From positions 186,001-250,000 of the forward strand of contig JADJGA010000012.1 of NCBI GenBank assembly GCA_016708265.1: a stretch of 64,000 bases of DNA, read 5' to 3'. Position 1 is the first letter of the stretch. Each line of letters opens with the position of its first letter. The DNA is from Saprospiraceae bacterium (lineage in GTDB: Bacteria; Bacteroidota; Bacteroidia; Chitinophagales; Saprospiraceae). Below, piece by piece: positions 43,478 to 52,586 of the stretch. The translations under genes were made by a program, and so were the position numbers. Below the pieces are notes generated by a model, which saw nothing but the letters and a program-made list of their open reading frames with translations, ran no database searches and was not told where the DNA came from.

Positions 43478-44212
43478 TTAAATTTTTAAGTTTGTATAAA
43501 TTGCAGATTCCCAAACCACAATATTTTTACTATAAAAAAGACCATAACTACCAAATCTAATTCCTATTTTTAAGTTTTTTAATTTGTATTCATACATGAT
43601 GCCTAAGCAGTCAATTGGTTCGATAGTTTTAAATTCAGTATCTTGTGATAGATATAAATCTTGATAAATTGAACCGTCATTCAATTCTAGTTTTTTGATA
43701 GTATGAAAATCTCTAGGCCAATTATATGAAGAATAATTCAACCCAAAACCTAAATTTAAACCTATTTGGTGACTAGAAGCGCTTACAGGGAAAAAATTTA
43801 TCCCTACAATCATAGGTAAATTAAACATTTTTACAGTCCAGTCGGCATCTAAATCTTTTATCCCAATATTCGTTATTTTCTCTTTATCACTTTGTGTTAT
43901 AATAGGCCCAAAAGCAGTTTCTACAATAATATCTATGATAGGACGGCCCTGCGAATCTTCAATAAAATATGAATCTGGCTGTGATCTGTAAAATGAAAAT
44001 AACCTGAAATTTATTGAAAAAAAACGGTTAAGTTCTTTTTCAAAACCAAGTCCAATTGTTGGTAGATGAGTTAAAGATACAATTCCATCATCATATCCCT
44101 GTCCCAGGCTAAGAGACAAATATTGATTCTTATTACTTAGTTCTTGAGCAATTGCATCTCTTGGTAGAGATAAGACTAAAAACAAAAGTAAAATAAATGT
44201 TTTCATTTTCAT
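43478..44212 (-). CDS. Predicted outer-membrane barrel protein, unknown family (second of two)
   Basis: 244 residues. Signal peptide ending DAIAQ at about residue 23, then strands including YLSLSLGQGYDDG, FFSINFRLFSFY, IGLNLGFGLNYSSYNW and LKNLKIGIRFGSYGLFYS. No family recognised. It lies between the 480-residue lipoprotein (56 bp upstream) and the first barrel gene (4 bp downstream). A short hairpin precedes it at 44238-44256. Confidence 0.7.
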   Translation of the reverse strand: MKMKTFILLLFLVLSLPRDAIAQELSNKNQYLSLSLGQGYDDGIVSLTHLPTIGLGFEKELNRFFSINFRLFSFYRSQPDSYFIEDSQGRPIIDIIVETAFGPIITQSDKEKITNIGIKDLDADWTVKMFNLPMIVGINFFPVSASSHQIGLNLGFGLNYSSYNWPRDFHTIKKLELNDGSIYQDLYLSQDTEFKTIEPIDCLGIMYEYKLKNLKIGIRFGSYGLFYSKNIVVWESAIYTNLKI

Positions 44213-44237
44213 AATTAATTATTTTCAAAGTGAGGGA

Positions 44238-44256
44238 TTTGGGCAAAATGCCCAAA
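44238..44256 (-). promoter_or_regulatory. Short hairpin between lipoprotein and barrel genes
   Basis: Perfect 7-bp stem TTTGGGC / GCCCAAA with a 5-nt loop, in the 56-bp gap upstream of the barrel gene start. No T tract follows, so it may set relative expression rather than terminate. Confidence 0.4.
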
Positions 44257-44268
44257 CCCCGCTGTTAA

Positions 44269-45711
44269 TTAATCGCATCTAAAAGAAATTGAACCGGTAT
44301 TGTTTCCCAAATTAATAGGGTCACAATAAAATACAGGAGCATTACCCAACTCAACAATTTTATCTCCCACAAATGAATAACCAATTTCCACTCCTGCGGT
44401 TTCAGTAATCTCGGCACCTGTGGTAGGTTCTTTAATTTTAAATGATGCTCCAAAAGATAATTTTAAATTTAAAGTTGTTTGTCCGTTATCGACTTCAGCC
44501 CATGTAACCTGATAAGGACTACCCATTAAATCTTTTTTCCAATCAGTCCATATTCTGTAACTTTCAGTTCTCCATATCCCTTGACATGGATGTGGGCTAC
44601 AATCTATAATATCCTTTTTTTTGTAGGCTTTTGTAACCATTTTTTCACTCAATGTTGAAATATTGCCTTGCCAATCACGGAATGCAATCAATATAGCTGC
44701 ATGGAAAACATACTTAGTTTCAAAAAGCTGATTATGAATATTGCTATATACTCCCCATCCATTAATTTTGAAATCAACTAAATGTTCATCGATTTCTTCG
44801 CAATCTCTTTCGCAGGGTTCCGGACATGGGTTAGGAGGAGGATCTCCCCCACCATTCAAATCCAAACAATCAATATAAAAATCAATGAGGATATTGTGTT
44901 CTACAAGGTAAAATGATTGTCCCGAAATAATATAATTTTCCAGTGCTGTCTGGGCATCTAAAAAGTATAGCCAGCAATCTCTTGGATCTCCAGGATTTCC
45001 TGGATCTCTCGGATCATTAGGTACTTGAGGCATATAATCTTCTATATCAACACCTTGATGTGTAATCCCTTCATCATTGACTAAATAGTGGTTTTCAGCA
45101 TCATGAATAACCAATACTGGTGAATTTATTACATCTTCTTCAGTTTGTAAGTCACTAAGAATTATTTCATTACCATTTAAATTATTTACATTGTACATTG
45201 TAAATGCACGATCATTTAAAGTAGAAACTGCAACGAGACTGGGTGTAATTGTTGAATTCCATGTACTTAGCTGAATATTTTCCAAGTCAGGAAATGAAAT
45301 CGTTAACAAAGGAGTTAAATTGGTTAAAGTGCTAAAAAAATCATTCCCATACTTTCGAAGAATACGAGGATCTGCATAAAGTGTTAATATTTCAGAAAAC
45401 TTCAATCCTCTTGAAACAGTTTTGTCTTTAAGTGATATATAGACAAGTTCGTAACCTGAAGTATCGGCTATTTGGCATTTCTGATAAATAAATGACCGTA
45501 AACCTGCTTCAGAAGCCATTGCTTTATAGAAAGTCTGCGCAAAATCTTTTCGGATTTCATAAACCTCAGCATTTGTTGGCATTGAAGTCCTTAGTCCGAT
45601 TTGATCTTCAGATTTTCCACTAAAACTATCTTTATTGCAGGAGCCAATTGTAAAAATTAGTGCAAACATTGTTAGTATTGCAAGTCTATAAATAAATATT
45701 TTCTTTCTCAT
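44269..45711 (-). CDS. Large lipoprotein, unknown family
   Basis: 480 residues. Lipobox IGSC at about residue 25. The N-terminal half resembles a folded globular domain (AQTFYKAMASEAGLRSFIYQKC, ILRKYGNDFFSTLTNL). A low-complexity linker of N/D/P/R/G repeats (PNDPRDPGNPGDPRD, about 232-247) and a Cys/Pro-rich stretch (PPPNPCPEPCERDCEE, about 293-308) lead to a C-terminal beta-rich domain (YQVTWAEVDNGQTTLNLKLSFGASF). No enzyme motif recognised. First gene of the lipoprotein-barrel-barrel operon, with repeat copy B' as its upstream region. Confidence 0.72.
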   Translation of the reverse strand: MRKKIFIYRLAILTMFALIFTIGSCNKDSFSGKSEDQIGLRTSMPTNAEVYEIRKDFAQTFYKAMASEAGLRSFIYQKCQIADTSGYELVYISLKDKTVSRGLKFSEILTLYADPRILRKYGNDFFSTLTNLTPLLTISFPDLENIQLSTWNSTITPSLVAVSTLNDRAFTMYNVNNLNGNEIILSDLQTEEDVINSPVLVIHDAENHYLVNDEGITHQGVDIEDYMPQVPNDPRDPGNPGDPRDCWLYFLDAQTALENYIISGQSFYLVEHNILIDFYIDCLDLNGGGDPPPNPCPEPCERDCEEIDEHLVDFKINGWGVYSNIHNQLFETKYVFHAAILIAFRDWQGNISTLSEKMVTKAYKKKDIIDCSPHPCQGIWRTESYRIWTDWKKDLMGSPYQVTWAEVDNGQTTLNLKLSFGASFKIKEPTTGAEITETAGVEIGYSFVGDKIVELGNAPVFYCDPINLGNNTGSISFRCD

Positions 45712-45740
45712 TTCTAATAAATTTTATAAAATAAAAAAAT

Positions 45741-46038
45741 AAAATTCAAAAAACCAAAATAGTTTAAAAATTTTTGCTGATCAGACCGGGTTTTAAACTG
45801 CTGATAAAGAGGCTAAAACTGTGCCAAATTGAATTATATATATGAATAGGTCTAATATATATATATATATAGAACAGATATTTATAATGCCAATATATAC
45901 AAGTAAATACACATGACGTATGATGAAAAGAAATATATGTTAAAGTTTTGGAGATTGAGGGAAAATCCCGGCAAGTTTTAAAAACTTACAAGGTTTATTA
46001 AAAAAAAATCCCGTTCAGATGGTCTGGACGGGATTTTT
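45741..46038. repeat. Island spacer repeat, copy B'
   Basis: About 298 bp matching copy B in order and mostly in sequence: the conserved -7-like AAACTATTTTGG (minus strand) upstream of the 480-residue lipoprotein, the TA tract (here (TA)8, 45856-45871), and the double terminator ending at 46038 next to the decayed 89-residue gene copy. It runs directly into the second copy of that gene. Confidence 0.85.
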
Positions 46039-46056
46039 AATAATAGCTTATCTTTA

Positions 46057-46324
46057 TTAATTTATAAGAAAAAAATAAATAACCATTATAATTAAGATCG
46101 AAATTGCAACTATTAACAATGTGGTATAAAATTGCTTCTTATCCACATCTACTTTTGATTTTAAAAATAATAAATATATCAAAATAGCAATTATTACAAA
46201 ATAAATAGGCATAACCACGTTGTGCGAAATTTCCATTTTTTTGAAATAGGTATTTAGAAATAGTGGTAAAAAAAATACCGATACTCACTAAAAGTAAATT
46301 GATTTGTTTTGATGTTAATTTCAT
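46057..46324 (-). pseudogene. Frameshifted copy of the small membrane protein
   Basis: Nearly identical in DNA to 41301-41570 but 268 instead of 270 bp. After MKLTSKQINLLLVSIGIF the frame shifts near 46250-46275 and ends after 61 residues. Downstream codons of the old frame remain almost intact (KKMEISHNVV, SKVDVDKKQFYT), so decay is recent or the shift is a sequencing error. Confidence 0.8.
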
Positions 46325-46378
46325 TGGTTAACAAAACAAGCAATTAGTATCACCACTACCTATTTACCTTTTACAAAG

Positions 46379-48034
46379 TTATCTCGCGAATGCTGTAGCC
46401 CGTTTTTCCCTGATGACAGTTACTTTGACCTGACCGGGATATTGCATTTCATTTTGAATTTTTTGTGATATTTTGAATGAAAGATCCTCAACATACTGAT
46501 CATCGACTTTGTCGCTTTCCACGATGACTCTTAATTCTCTTCCAGCCTGCATTGCATATGCTTTCTGCACTCCTTCATAAGAGATTGCAAGATCTTCCAT
46601 TTCTTTGATTCTCTTAAGGTAGCTCTCCAGAATTTCACGTCTTGCTCCCGGCCTTGCTCCTGAAATTGCATCACAAGCCTGGATCAAAGGTGAGATAATA
46701 TTATTCATCTCAACTTCATCATGGTGTGCACCTATTGCATTCACGATAACTGGATTCTCATTATATTTTTCTGCCAGTTTCATACCATGAAGTGCATGCG
46801 ACAATTCTGATTCTTCCTCAACTACTTTTCCGATATCATGAAGCAGTCCGGCTCTTTTTGCCATTTTTATCTGTTTCGGGGTAAGTCCAAGCTCTGCTGC
46901 CATCATACCACTGAGTTTTGCTACTTCGATAGAGTGTTTCAGAAGATTCTGTCCGTAAGAGGACCTGAATCTCATTCTGCCGACCATTTTGACCAGATAC
47001 GGATTTAAACCGTGAACATCAAGGTCTATTATAGTTCTTTCTCCAATTTCGACTATTTTTTCATCGAGTTCTTTTTTTACTTTTGCAACGACTTCTTCTA
47101 TACGTGCAGGGTGCATTCTTCCATCTGCAACTAGCCTTTTTAATGATAATCTGGCAACTTCCCTTCTGATCGGGTCAAAGCTTGATATTACAATTGCCTC
47201 AGGAGTATCATCAACTACAATTTCTGCTCCTGTTGCAGCTTCGAGTGCCCTGATATTCCTGCCTTCCCTGCCTATTATCTGACCTTTAATATCGTCCGAG
47301 TCAAGGTTGAAAACAGAAACTGTGTTCTCAATAGTGTATTCAGCGACCATTCTCTGGATGGTCTGTATCACTATTTTCTTTGCCTGCTTATTTGCATTAG
47401 CCTGAGCTTCAAGTATAATATCTTTCTCAATTGACAGAGCATCTGTTTCCGCTTTGGCTTTTACAGCTTCCAGCAGTTGTTCCTTTGCTCCGGCTTCGCT
47501 AAGTTTTGCGATATTTTCAAGTTCGCGGATAATTCTTTCATTTGCTGTCTCAAGTTCTTTCTTTTTGTTGCCTACAATTTGGAGTTGTTTTTCAAGATTT
47601 TCCCTGATAGCTTTAATTTCAACTTTTTCACTTTCAAATGATTCTTTACTATAGTCGAATTCTTTTATCTTGAGTTCAAGGTCTTTTTCCTTGTTCAATA
47701 TTTCAAGTTCTCTTTCTTTCAGCTCCATTAGCTGAGACGATTTCTGAGAATCGAATTCTGATCTGAGTCTATTGAATTTGTCTTTGGCTTCAATTATTTT
47801 AGCCTGTTTTATCTGTTCGTTTTTACTCTCTGCAGTTGAGAGTATTTTATCAGCTTTAGCAGTAGCATTATCTATATTCCTTTGAGCCGATAGTTTGGCT
47901 TCCTGAATAGTAAGATCTGCTTTGCGGTTAGCTTCATCAATTTTTGAAGCATTCATCTTTTTAATGATGATGCTAGTCACGGCAAAAGAACCGATGGCTC
48001 CGATAATCAGGCCTATGATTGAGTACATTTCCAT
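46379..48034 (-). CDS. rny: Ribonuclease Y
   Basis: Membrane-anchored endoribonuclease that initiates mRNA decay. 551 residues: one N-terminal transmembrane helix (IIGLIIGAIGSFAVTSIII), a long coiled coil (about 30-230), a KH domain with IKGQIIGREGRNIRALEAATG, and an HD domain with LLHDIGKVV and AHHDEVEM. Length is close to the usual 510-530. A perfect hairpin sits just upstream of the start codon. Single gene between the accessory island and a long AT-rich gap. Confidence 0.97.
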   Translation of the reverse strand: MEMYSIIGLIIGAIGSFAVTSIIIKKMNASKIDEANRKADLTIQEAKLSAQRNIDNATAKADKILSTAESKNEQIKQAKIIEAKDKFNRLRSEFDSQKSSQLMELKERELEILNKEKDLELKIKEFDYSKESFESEKVEIKAIRENLEKQLQIVGNKKKELETANERIIRELENIAKLSEAGAKEQLLEAVKAKAETDALSIEKDIILEAQANANKQAKKIVIQTIQRMVAEYTIENTVSVFNLDSDDIKGQIIGREGRNIRALEAATGAEIVVDDTPEAIVISSFDPIRREVARLSLKRLVADGRMHPARIEEVVAKVKKELDEKIVEIGERTIIDLDVHGLNPYLVKMVGRMRFRSSYGQNLLKHSIEVAKLSGMMAAELGLTPKQIKMAKRAGLLHDIGKVVEEESELSHALHGMKLAEKYNENPVIVNAIGAHHDEVEMNNIISPLIQACDAISGARPGARREILESYLKRIKEMEDLAISYEGVQKAYAMQAGRELRVIVESDKVDDQYVEDLSFKISQKIQNEMQYPGQVKVTVIREKRATAFAR

Positions 48035-48616
48035 ATTTTCAAATTTTAAAGTTAAAAACTATGCAATACATTTTATTGCATAATGACCACACATATAAGA
48101 ATACGGTTAACTTAATACAAAAAAATCTATGAAATGACGAAAGACTGATTATGGAATAACAAATTGCCGTTAATTTACGTAATATCAGGGAGTTTAAGTT
48201 ATATTTAATCTATTAAAGTTATTCAATTTTTGTTTATATTTTAAATGAACAGACATTGAAATCCTGGAATATATAATCGCACAATTGTTATTCAGTTTTT
48301 TTAATTCTTTCATTCTGCCTCTTTTCCGGATCTTTGATATAATTTCCGGAATCATTTATATTTTTGTTATTAAAAAAACATCTTTAGTTTCTTTCTTCAA
48401 ACACTTACATGTTTTGTATTTGCATTTAAATTTTTTATTAACCGATTAGATCAATAAAAAAAGCCGTAAAAAGTTATAATAATAATAAATTATTTTTAAT
48501 TAGTTGTTTTTCAAAAAATTATATACTGTTATATATTTTATAAAATAATATTTTCGGTTCAATATTAGTAAAAAAAAATCTAAAAAACAATTTTTACTGT
48601 AAAAAATTATAAAATG
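48035..48616. other. 582-bp AT-rich intergenic region between ftsH and rny
   Basis: Very AT-rich, with no ORF of interest. It holds the dyad at 48061-48081 (listed) near rny. I see nothing else that can be supported. Confidence 0.6.
48061..48081 (-). promoter_or_regulatory. Hairpin in the rny leader
   Basis: Perfect 8-bp inverted repeat ATGCAATA / TATTGCAT with a 5-nt loop, 27-47 bp upstream of the rny ATG. It could be a 5'-UTR stem acting in autoregulation, as for other RNase genes, or an operator. Confidence 0.45.
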
Positions 48617-50581
48617 TTATACTTCGTGTTCCTCCAGATGTACATGATCGGTGTCTGGAAATGGTCTCTTTCCGATCAGATTTTCAACGTCTGTTTTCGT
48701 AAGCACTTCTTTTGCCAGTAAAGTGTCTGCCAGTTTATCCAGTTCGGATTGTTTTTCTTTTAATAATTTTTTTGCCCTTTCATACTGACCGGATATCAGT
48801 TTCCTGACTTTTTCATCAATTAAAGCTCCGGTTGTTTCGCTGTATGGTTTTGAGAAAGTATCTTTTGACATCCCGTAGAATGATACATTTCCAACAGTCT
48901 CATCCATACCATAGATTGTGATCATGCCATATGCCATCTGAGTTACCTGATCCAGATCGTTTTGTGCACCGGTAGAAATTTTGCTGAAAACAATGTCCTC
49001 AGCTGCTCTTCCTCCTAATGTCATACACATTCTGTCAAGAAGCTGATCTTTTTTAACAATATATTCTTCTTTAGGCAGGTACTGGGCATATCCCAATGCG
49101 CCAATACCGCGGGGTATTATCGTAACCTTTACCAAGGGTGAAGCATTTTCAAGATACCATCCGCATATAGCGTGGCCTGCCTCGTGATAAGCAATTGTTC
49201 TTTTTTCCTTAGGTGGGATAAATTTGTTTCTTTTTTCCAGTCCGCCGATCACTCTGTCAAGTGCATAGTTGAAATCATCAGTTTCAACACAGGTCTTATT
49301 TCTTCTGGCAGCGACTAATGCGGCTTCATTGCAAACATTTGCTATGTCTGCACCGGCAAATCCCGGAGTCATTTCAGAGAGGTATTTTGGATCGAGTTCA
49401 GCACAAACTTTTATATCTTTAAGATGAACCAGGAAAATAGCTTCTCTTTCTTTCAGGTCTGGAAGATCGATACCTATCTGTCTGTCAAAACGACCGGGCC
49501 TGAGCAATGCTGAATCGAGCACATCAGGTCTGTTGGTTGCTGCCATAAGGATTACACCGGCATCTGTTTTAAACCCATCCATTTCAACCAGAAGCTGATT
49601 AAGGGTGCTTTCACGTTCATCATTGCCTCCCGGCAAGGAACCTTTTGCTCTGCTTCTGCCAACAGCATCTATTTCATCAATAAAAACTATGCATGGTGCT
49701 TTTTCCCGTGCCTGCTTAAAAAGGTCACGTACCCTGGATGCACCTACTCCGACAAACATTTCCACGAAGTCTGAACCTGAAATGGAAAAGAAAGGTACAT
49801 CTGCTTCTCCTGCTACTGCTTTTGCAAGTAAGGTTTTTCCTGTTCCCGGAGGGCCTACCAAAAGTACCCCTTTTGGAATTTTCCCACCAAGAGCAGTATA
49901 TTTTTTTGGATTTTTCAGAAAGTCAACTACTTCAATGACTTCCTGTTTTGCTTCTCCCAATCCGGCTACATCTTTGAAAGTGATATTGACTTTTGAATTT
50001 TTATCGAATAGTGCTGCCCTGGATTTTCCAATATTGAAGATCTGAGCCCCGGGACCTCCTCCTGATCCCATTCTTCTCATCAGGAACATCCACAGAGCTA
50101 TAAGTATTGCTATAGGAAGCAGCCAGTTTAGAACTGGTCCTATCCAGTCCTGTTTTGTCTTTAGAACCGGGTCAATTGGAAATCCCTCATCTCTGAGTCT
50201 AAGCATTTGTTCCTCAAAAAATCTCATGTCACTGATCTGAAAAGTAAAATCAGGTCCCGGAACATCTGTTTTTCTGTTTTTTAATTCACTGTATTTTGAT
50301 TTGCTATCCTTTTTAATGTAAATATTTGCATCACTTTTATTTATGACTTCAACTTTCTGTACATCATTGTTTTTAACCATTGCAATGAATTTCCCAAATG
50401 TAGTCTCACTTGCAGTGGATGCGGGATAGAAAAAGACCTGCATCAATATTATTCCAAGCAAAATCAAGCCATAGATCCAGTAAGAACTGGAAGAATTACC
50501 TTTTTTATTTTGTTCATTTTTTGGATTATTCTTATTTTTATCAGTTACCTGCTGATCATCATCATTTATAAAATCGCTCAT
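48617..50581 (-). CDS. ftsH: ATP-dependent zinc metalloprotease FtsH
   Basis: Membrane AAA+ protease for quality control. 654 residues from the start chosen here. Two transmembrane helices flank a periplasmic domain (SYWIYGLILLGIILMQVFF and WLLPIAILIALWMFLM). The AAA module has Walker A GPPGTGKT and Walker B IVFIDEIDAVG, the SRH holds TNRPDVLDSALLRPGRFD, and the protease zinc motif is HEAGH. The frame continues 43 codons upstream to 50710, but that part overlaps rsfS; the ATG giving MSDFINDDDQQ leaves a 19-bp gap. Confidence 0.97.
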   Translation of the reverse strand: MSDFINDDDQQVTDKNKNNPKNEQNKKGNSSSSYWIYGLILLGIILMQVFFYPASTASETTFGKFIAMVKNNDVQKVEVINKSDANIYIKKDSKSKYSELKNRKTDVPGPDFTFQISDMRFFEEQMLRLRDEGFPIDPVLKTKQDWIGPVLNWLLPIAILIALWMFLMRRMGSGGGPGAQIFNIGKSRAALFDKNSKVNITFKDVAGLGEAKQEVIEVVDFLKNPKKYTALGGKIPKGVLLVGPPGTGKTLLAKAVAGEADVPFFSISGSDFVEMFVGVGASRVRDLFKQAREKAPCIVFIDEIDAVGRSRAKGSLPGGNDERESTLNQLLVEMDGFKTDAGVILMAATNRPDVLDSALLRPGRFDRQIGIDLPDLKEREAIFLVHLKDIKVCAELDPKYLSEMTPGFAGADIANVCNEAALVAARRNKTCVETDDFNYALDRVIGGLEKRNKFIPPKEKRTIAYHEAGHAICGWYLENASPLVKVTIIPRGIGALGYAQYLPKEEYIVKKDQLLDRMCMTLGGRAAEDIVFSKISTGAQNDLDQVTQMAYGMITIYGMDETVGNVSFYGMSKDTFSKPYSETTGALIDEKVRKLISGQYERAKKLLKEKQSELDKLADTLLAKEVLTKTDVENLIGKRPFPDTDHVHLEEHEV

Positions 50582-50600
50582 GTAATTAAATTTAGTTAAG

Positions 50601-50987
50601 TCAAATTTCTGAATATTCTTCAACTTTTGCATCATTCCACAAAGACTCCAGATTGTAAAATTTCCTGGTTTCCCTATAAAAAACATGCACAACTGTCGTG
50701 AAATAATCAACTAATACCCATGTTGAATTGTTTTTTCCTTCAAAACTTATCGGCAATGAAGACATTTCGTCTTTCATTCTTTTGTAGACATTGCCTGCAA
50801 TTGATGAAACCTGTACCGTAGAATCCCCTTCACAAATTATGAAATAATCCGCTGAAGATCCTGGTATATGCCTCATATCCAGTTTAATAATGTTTTTTCC
50901 TTTGATGTCCCTGATGCTGTCAATGATGAGATCATTTATTGAATCAGCATCTGATTTCGTTATTGCTAAAGATTTTGTTTTATTCAA
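50601..50987 (-). CDS. rsfS: Ribosomal silencing factor RsfS
   Basis: 128 residues of the Iojap/RsfS family, which binds L14 and blocks subunit joining when nutrients are scarce. Signature DYFIICEGDSTVQVSSIAGNV and WVLVDYFTTVVHVFYRETRKFYNLESLW. Immediately upstream of ftsH, a frequent Bacteroidota arrangement, and divergent from birA. Confidence 0.95.
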   Translation of the reverse strand: MNKTKSLAITKSDADSINDLIIDSIRDIKGKNIIKLDMRHIPGSSADYFIICEGDSTVQVSSIAGNVYKRMKDEMSSLPISFEGKNNSTWVLVDYFTTVVHVFYRETRKFYNLESLWNDAKVEEYSEI

Positions 50988-51012
50988 ATTTTATATAATT
51001 TTAAAATTTTTG

Positions 51013-51020
51013 CAAAATTA
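51013..51020 (-). promoter_or_regulatory. -7 element for rsfS-ftsH
   Basis: Minus strand TAATTTTG followed by C matches TAnnTTTG, 26 bp upstream of the rsfS start. Confidence 0.55.
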
Positions 51021-51100
51021 TTCAATTTTTTGTTATAAAATTGAGTTACAGATTAATTTTTGTTCAATCTTCAATCTTGTACAATTATAATTAAAAGAAA

Positions 51101-51847
51101 ATGAATTCAATAGGCAATGTTATTATCCATCTTGAAGAAACTTCATCTACAAATTTATATGCTCAAAATTTAATCTCATCTAATAAACAAGCTGAAGGCA
51201 TAATAGTTTTGGCAGATTTTCAATCTGAAGGAAGAGGACAGGGAAATAATAAATGGAAAAGTGAAAAAAGTTCAAATCTGCTTATGTCTCTGATAGTTTT
51301 ACCGGTGTTTTTAACACCTGTCAATCAGTTTTATCTGAATATGGCAGTTTGTATATCAGTTGTAAGGGCTTTGGAACATGTGACAGGATTGGTCGTGAAT
51401 CTCAAATGGCCAAATGATATACTGATAAACAGGAAAAAAATTTCAGGTATACTCATACAGAATTCTTTGGGAAATAATCAGATAAACAGTTCAGTCATTG
51501 GGATTGGAATAAATGTTAACCAAAAAAATTTTTCAGAACAATTGTTGCATGCTACATCCATTGCAGTTGAAACAGGCAAAGATTCGGTGATAAAAGATGT
51601 TCTTGATGTGTTAATTGACAATCTGAGGATATTTTATTATCACCTTCAGAATAGTAAACTGGAAGAAATAAGAAAAATGTATATGAATTATTTGTTTGGT
51701 ATAAATGAAAAAGTAGCGATGGAGAGAAAAAGTGGATTGAAATTCACAGGCATTTTGCAGGGAGTAAGCACAACAGGAGAATTAATTGTTGAGGAAAATG
51801 AAAATTTACAAAAATACAGACATGGTGAAGTAAGAATTGTGATTTAA
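51101..51847 (+). CDS. birA: Biotin-[acetyl-CoA-carboxylase] ligase
   Basis: Attaches biotin to carboxylase carrier protein. 248 residues with the catalytic core only: substrate-entry LEETSSTNLYAQ, the biotinyl-AMP loop EGRGQGNNKWKSE, LKWPNDILINRKKISGILIQ and GIGINVNQ. The N-terminal helix-turn-helix of bifunctional BirA is missing, so it does not act as repressor. Divergent from rsfS. Confidence 0.94.
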   Translation: MNSIGNVIIHLEETSSTNLYAQNLISSNKQAEGIIVLADFQSEGRGQGNNKWKSEKSSNLLMSLIVLPVFLTPVNQFYLNMAVCISVVRALEHVTGLVVNLKWPNDILINRKKISGILIQNSLGNNQINSSVIGIGINVNQKNFSEQLLHATSIAVETGKDSVIKDVLDVLIDNLRIFYYHLQNSKLEEIRKMYMNYLFGINEKVAMERKSGLKFTGILQGVSTTGELIVEENENLQKYRHGEVRIVI

Positions 51848-51902
51848 ATAAAGTCTATCTAAAACATTTATTTACTGTATGCGTTAAATGTTAATTAGTT
51901 TA

Positions 51903-51910
51903 TAACTTTG
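51903..51910 (+). promoter_or_regulatory. -7 element before the frameshifted Cys-rich gene
   Basis: TAACTTTG followed by C matches TAnnTTTG, 21 bp upstream of the ATG at 51932. The intact promoter implies the locus was, or still is, expressed. Confidence 0.6.
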
Positions 51911-51931
51911 CATTTTTTATTATAAGACAAA

Positions 51932-52337
51932 ATGTCCGGGCAAGGGAAAATAAAAATACTTTGGTTGTTCTTTACAATTTACTTTGTGATTGTATCACTT
52001 GGTTTACCTTTACACAAGCATTATTGCCTTGGAGATCTTAAAAAAATTCAATTATTTATTCAGCCTGAAAGTTGCCATGCTTCAGAACACCAAGCAAGAG
52101 ATAGCCAACTGTTGTAGTGGAATCCACAATGAAATAAAGGAGAAGGAGAAAACATGTTCAGGAAAAAAAGGAAACTGTTGTTCAGACAAGTTCGTTTATT
52201 ACAAAATAGATATCACCTCCACAAAAGAAGAGTCACAGAATTTTCAAAAATTAAAGATTTGCCTGTTTATACATGTAATAATTTTATCTCAATACTGGTT
52301 TTCAGGATTAAAAACTTGCTTTATATTAAAAGACTGA
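51932..52337 (+). pseudogene. Cys-rich envelope protein paired with a metal TonB receptor, frameshifted
   Basis: Two overlapping frames together read as one protein. Frame 1 from 51932 gives a signal/anchor helix and LHKHYCLGDLKKIQLFIQPESCHASEHQ. The +1 frame continues as EIANCCSGIHNEIKEKEKTCSGKKGNCCSDKFVYYKID. The HYCxG...ESC...CC...CC pattern is that of small Cys-rich proteins common next to heavy-metal TonB receptors in Bacteroidota. The change of frame falls near 52075-52105 and equals one extra base. It is either a pseudogene, a sequencing error or, less likely, programmed frameshifting. The HMA-TonB receptor follows 249 bp downstream. Confidence 0.65.
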
Positions 52338-52586
52338 TATATTTCAGGAAAATTCCCTGATCCCAAGACAAAATTAGCTTTACACCAGCAATTCATTTGT
52401 TAGACCCATCTTATTGGTATTTAATTATTTCTAATTAATTATAAATTTTATTGAATTGTAAAATTGATAAATATTTATCGTAAACACAAATTTTATAAAT
52501 ATTTTTATAATATATTTAAAAATCAAATGATTCAATGAAATTGGCAAAATTAAAATAAGTATTGATATAATAATAAAATATAACAA

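Noticed and set aside
41209..46378. Insertion sequence or integrative element causing the direct repeats
   Set aside because: No transposase, integrase or target-site duplication was found, and the repeats contain terminators and promoters rather than element ends.
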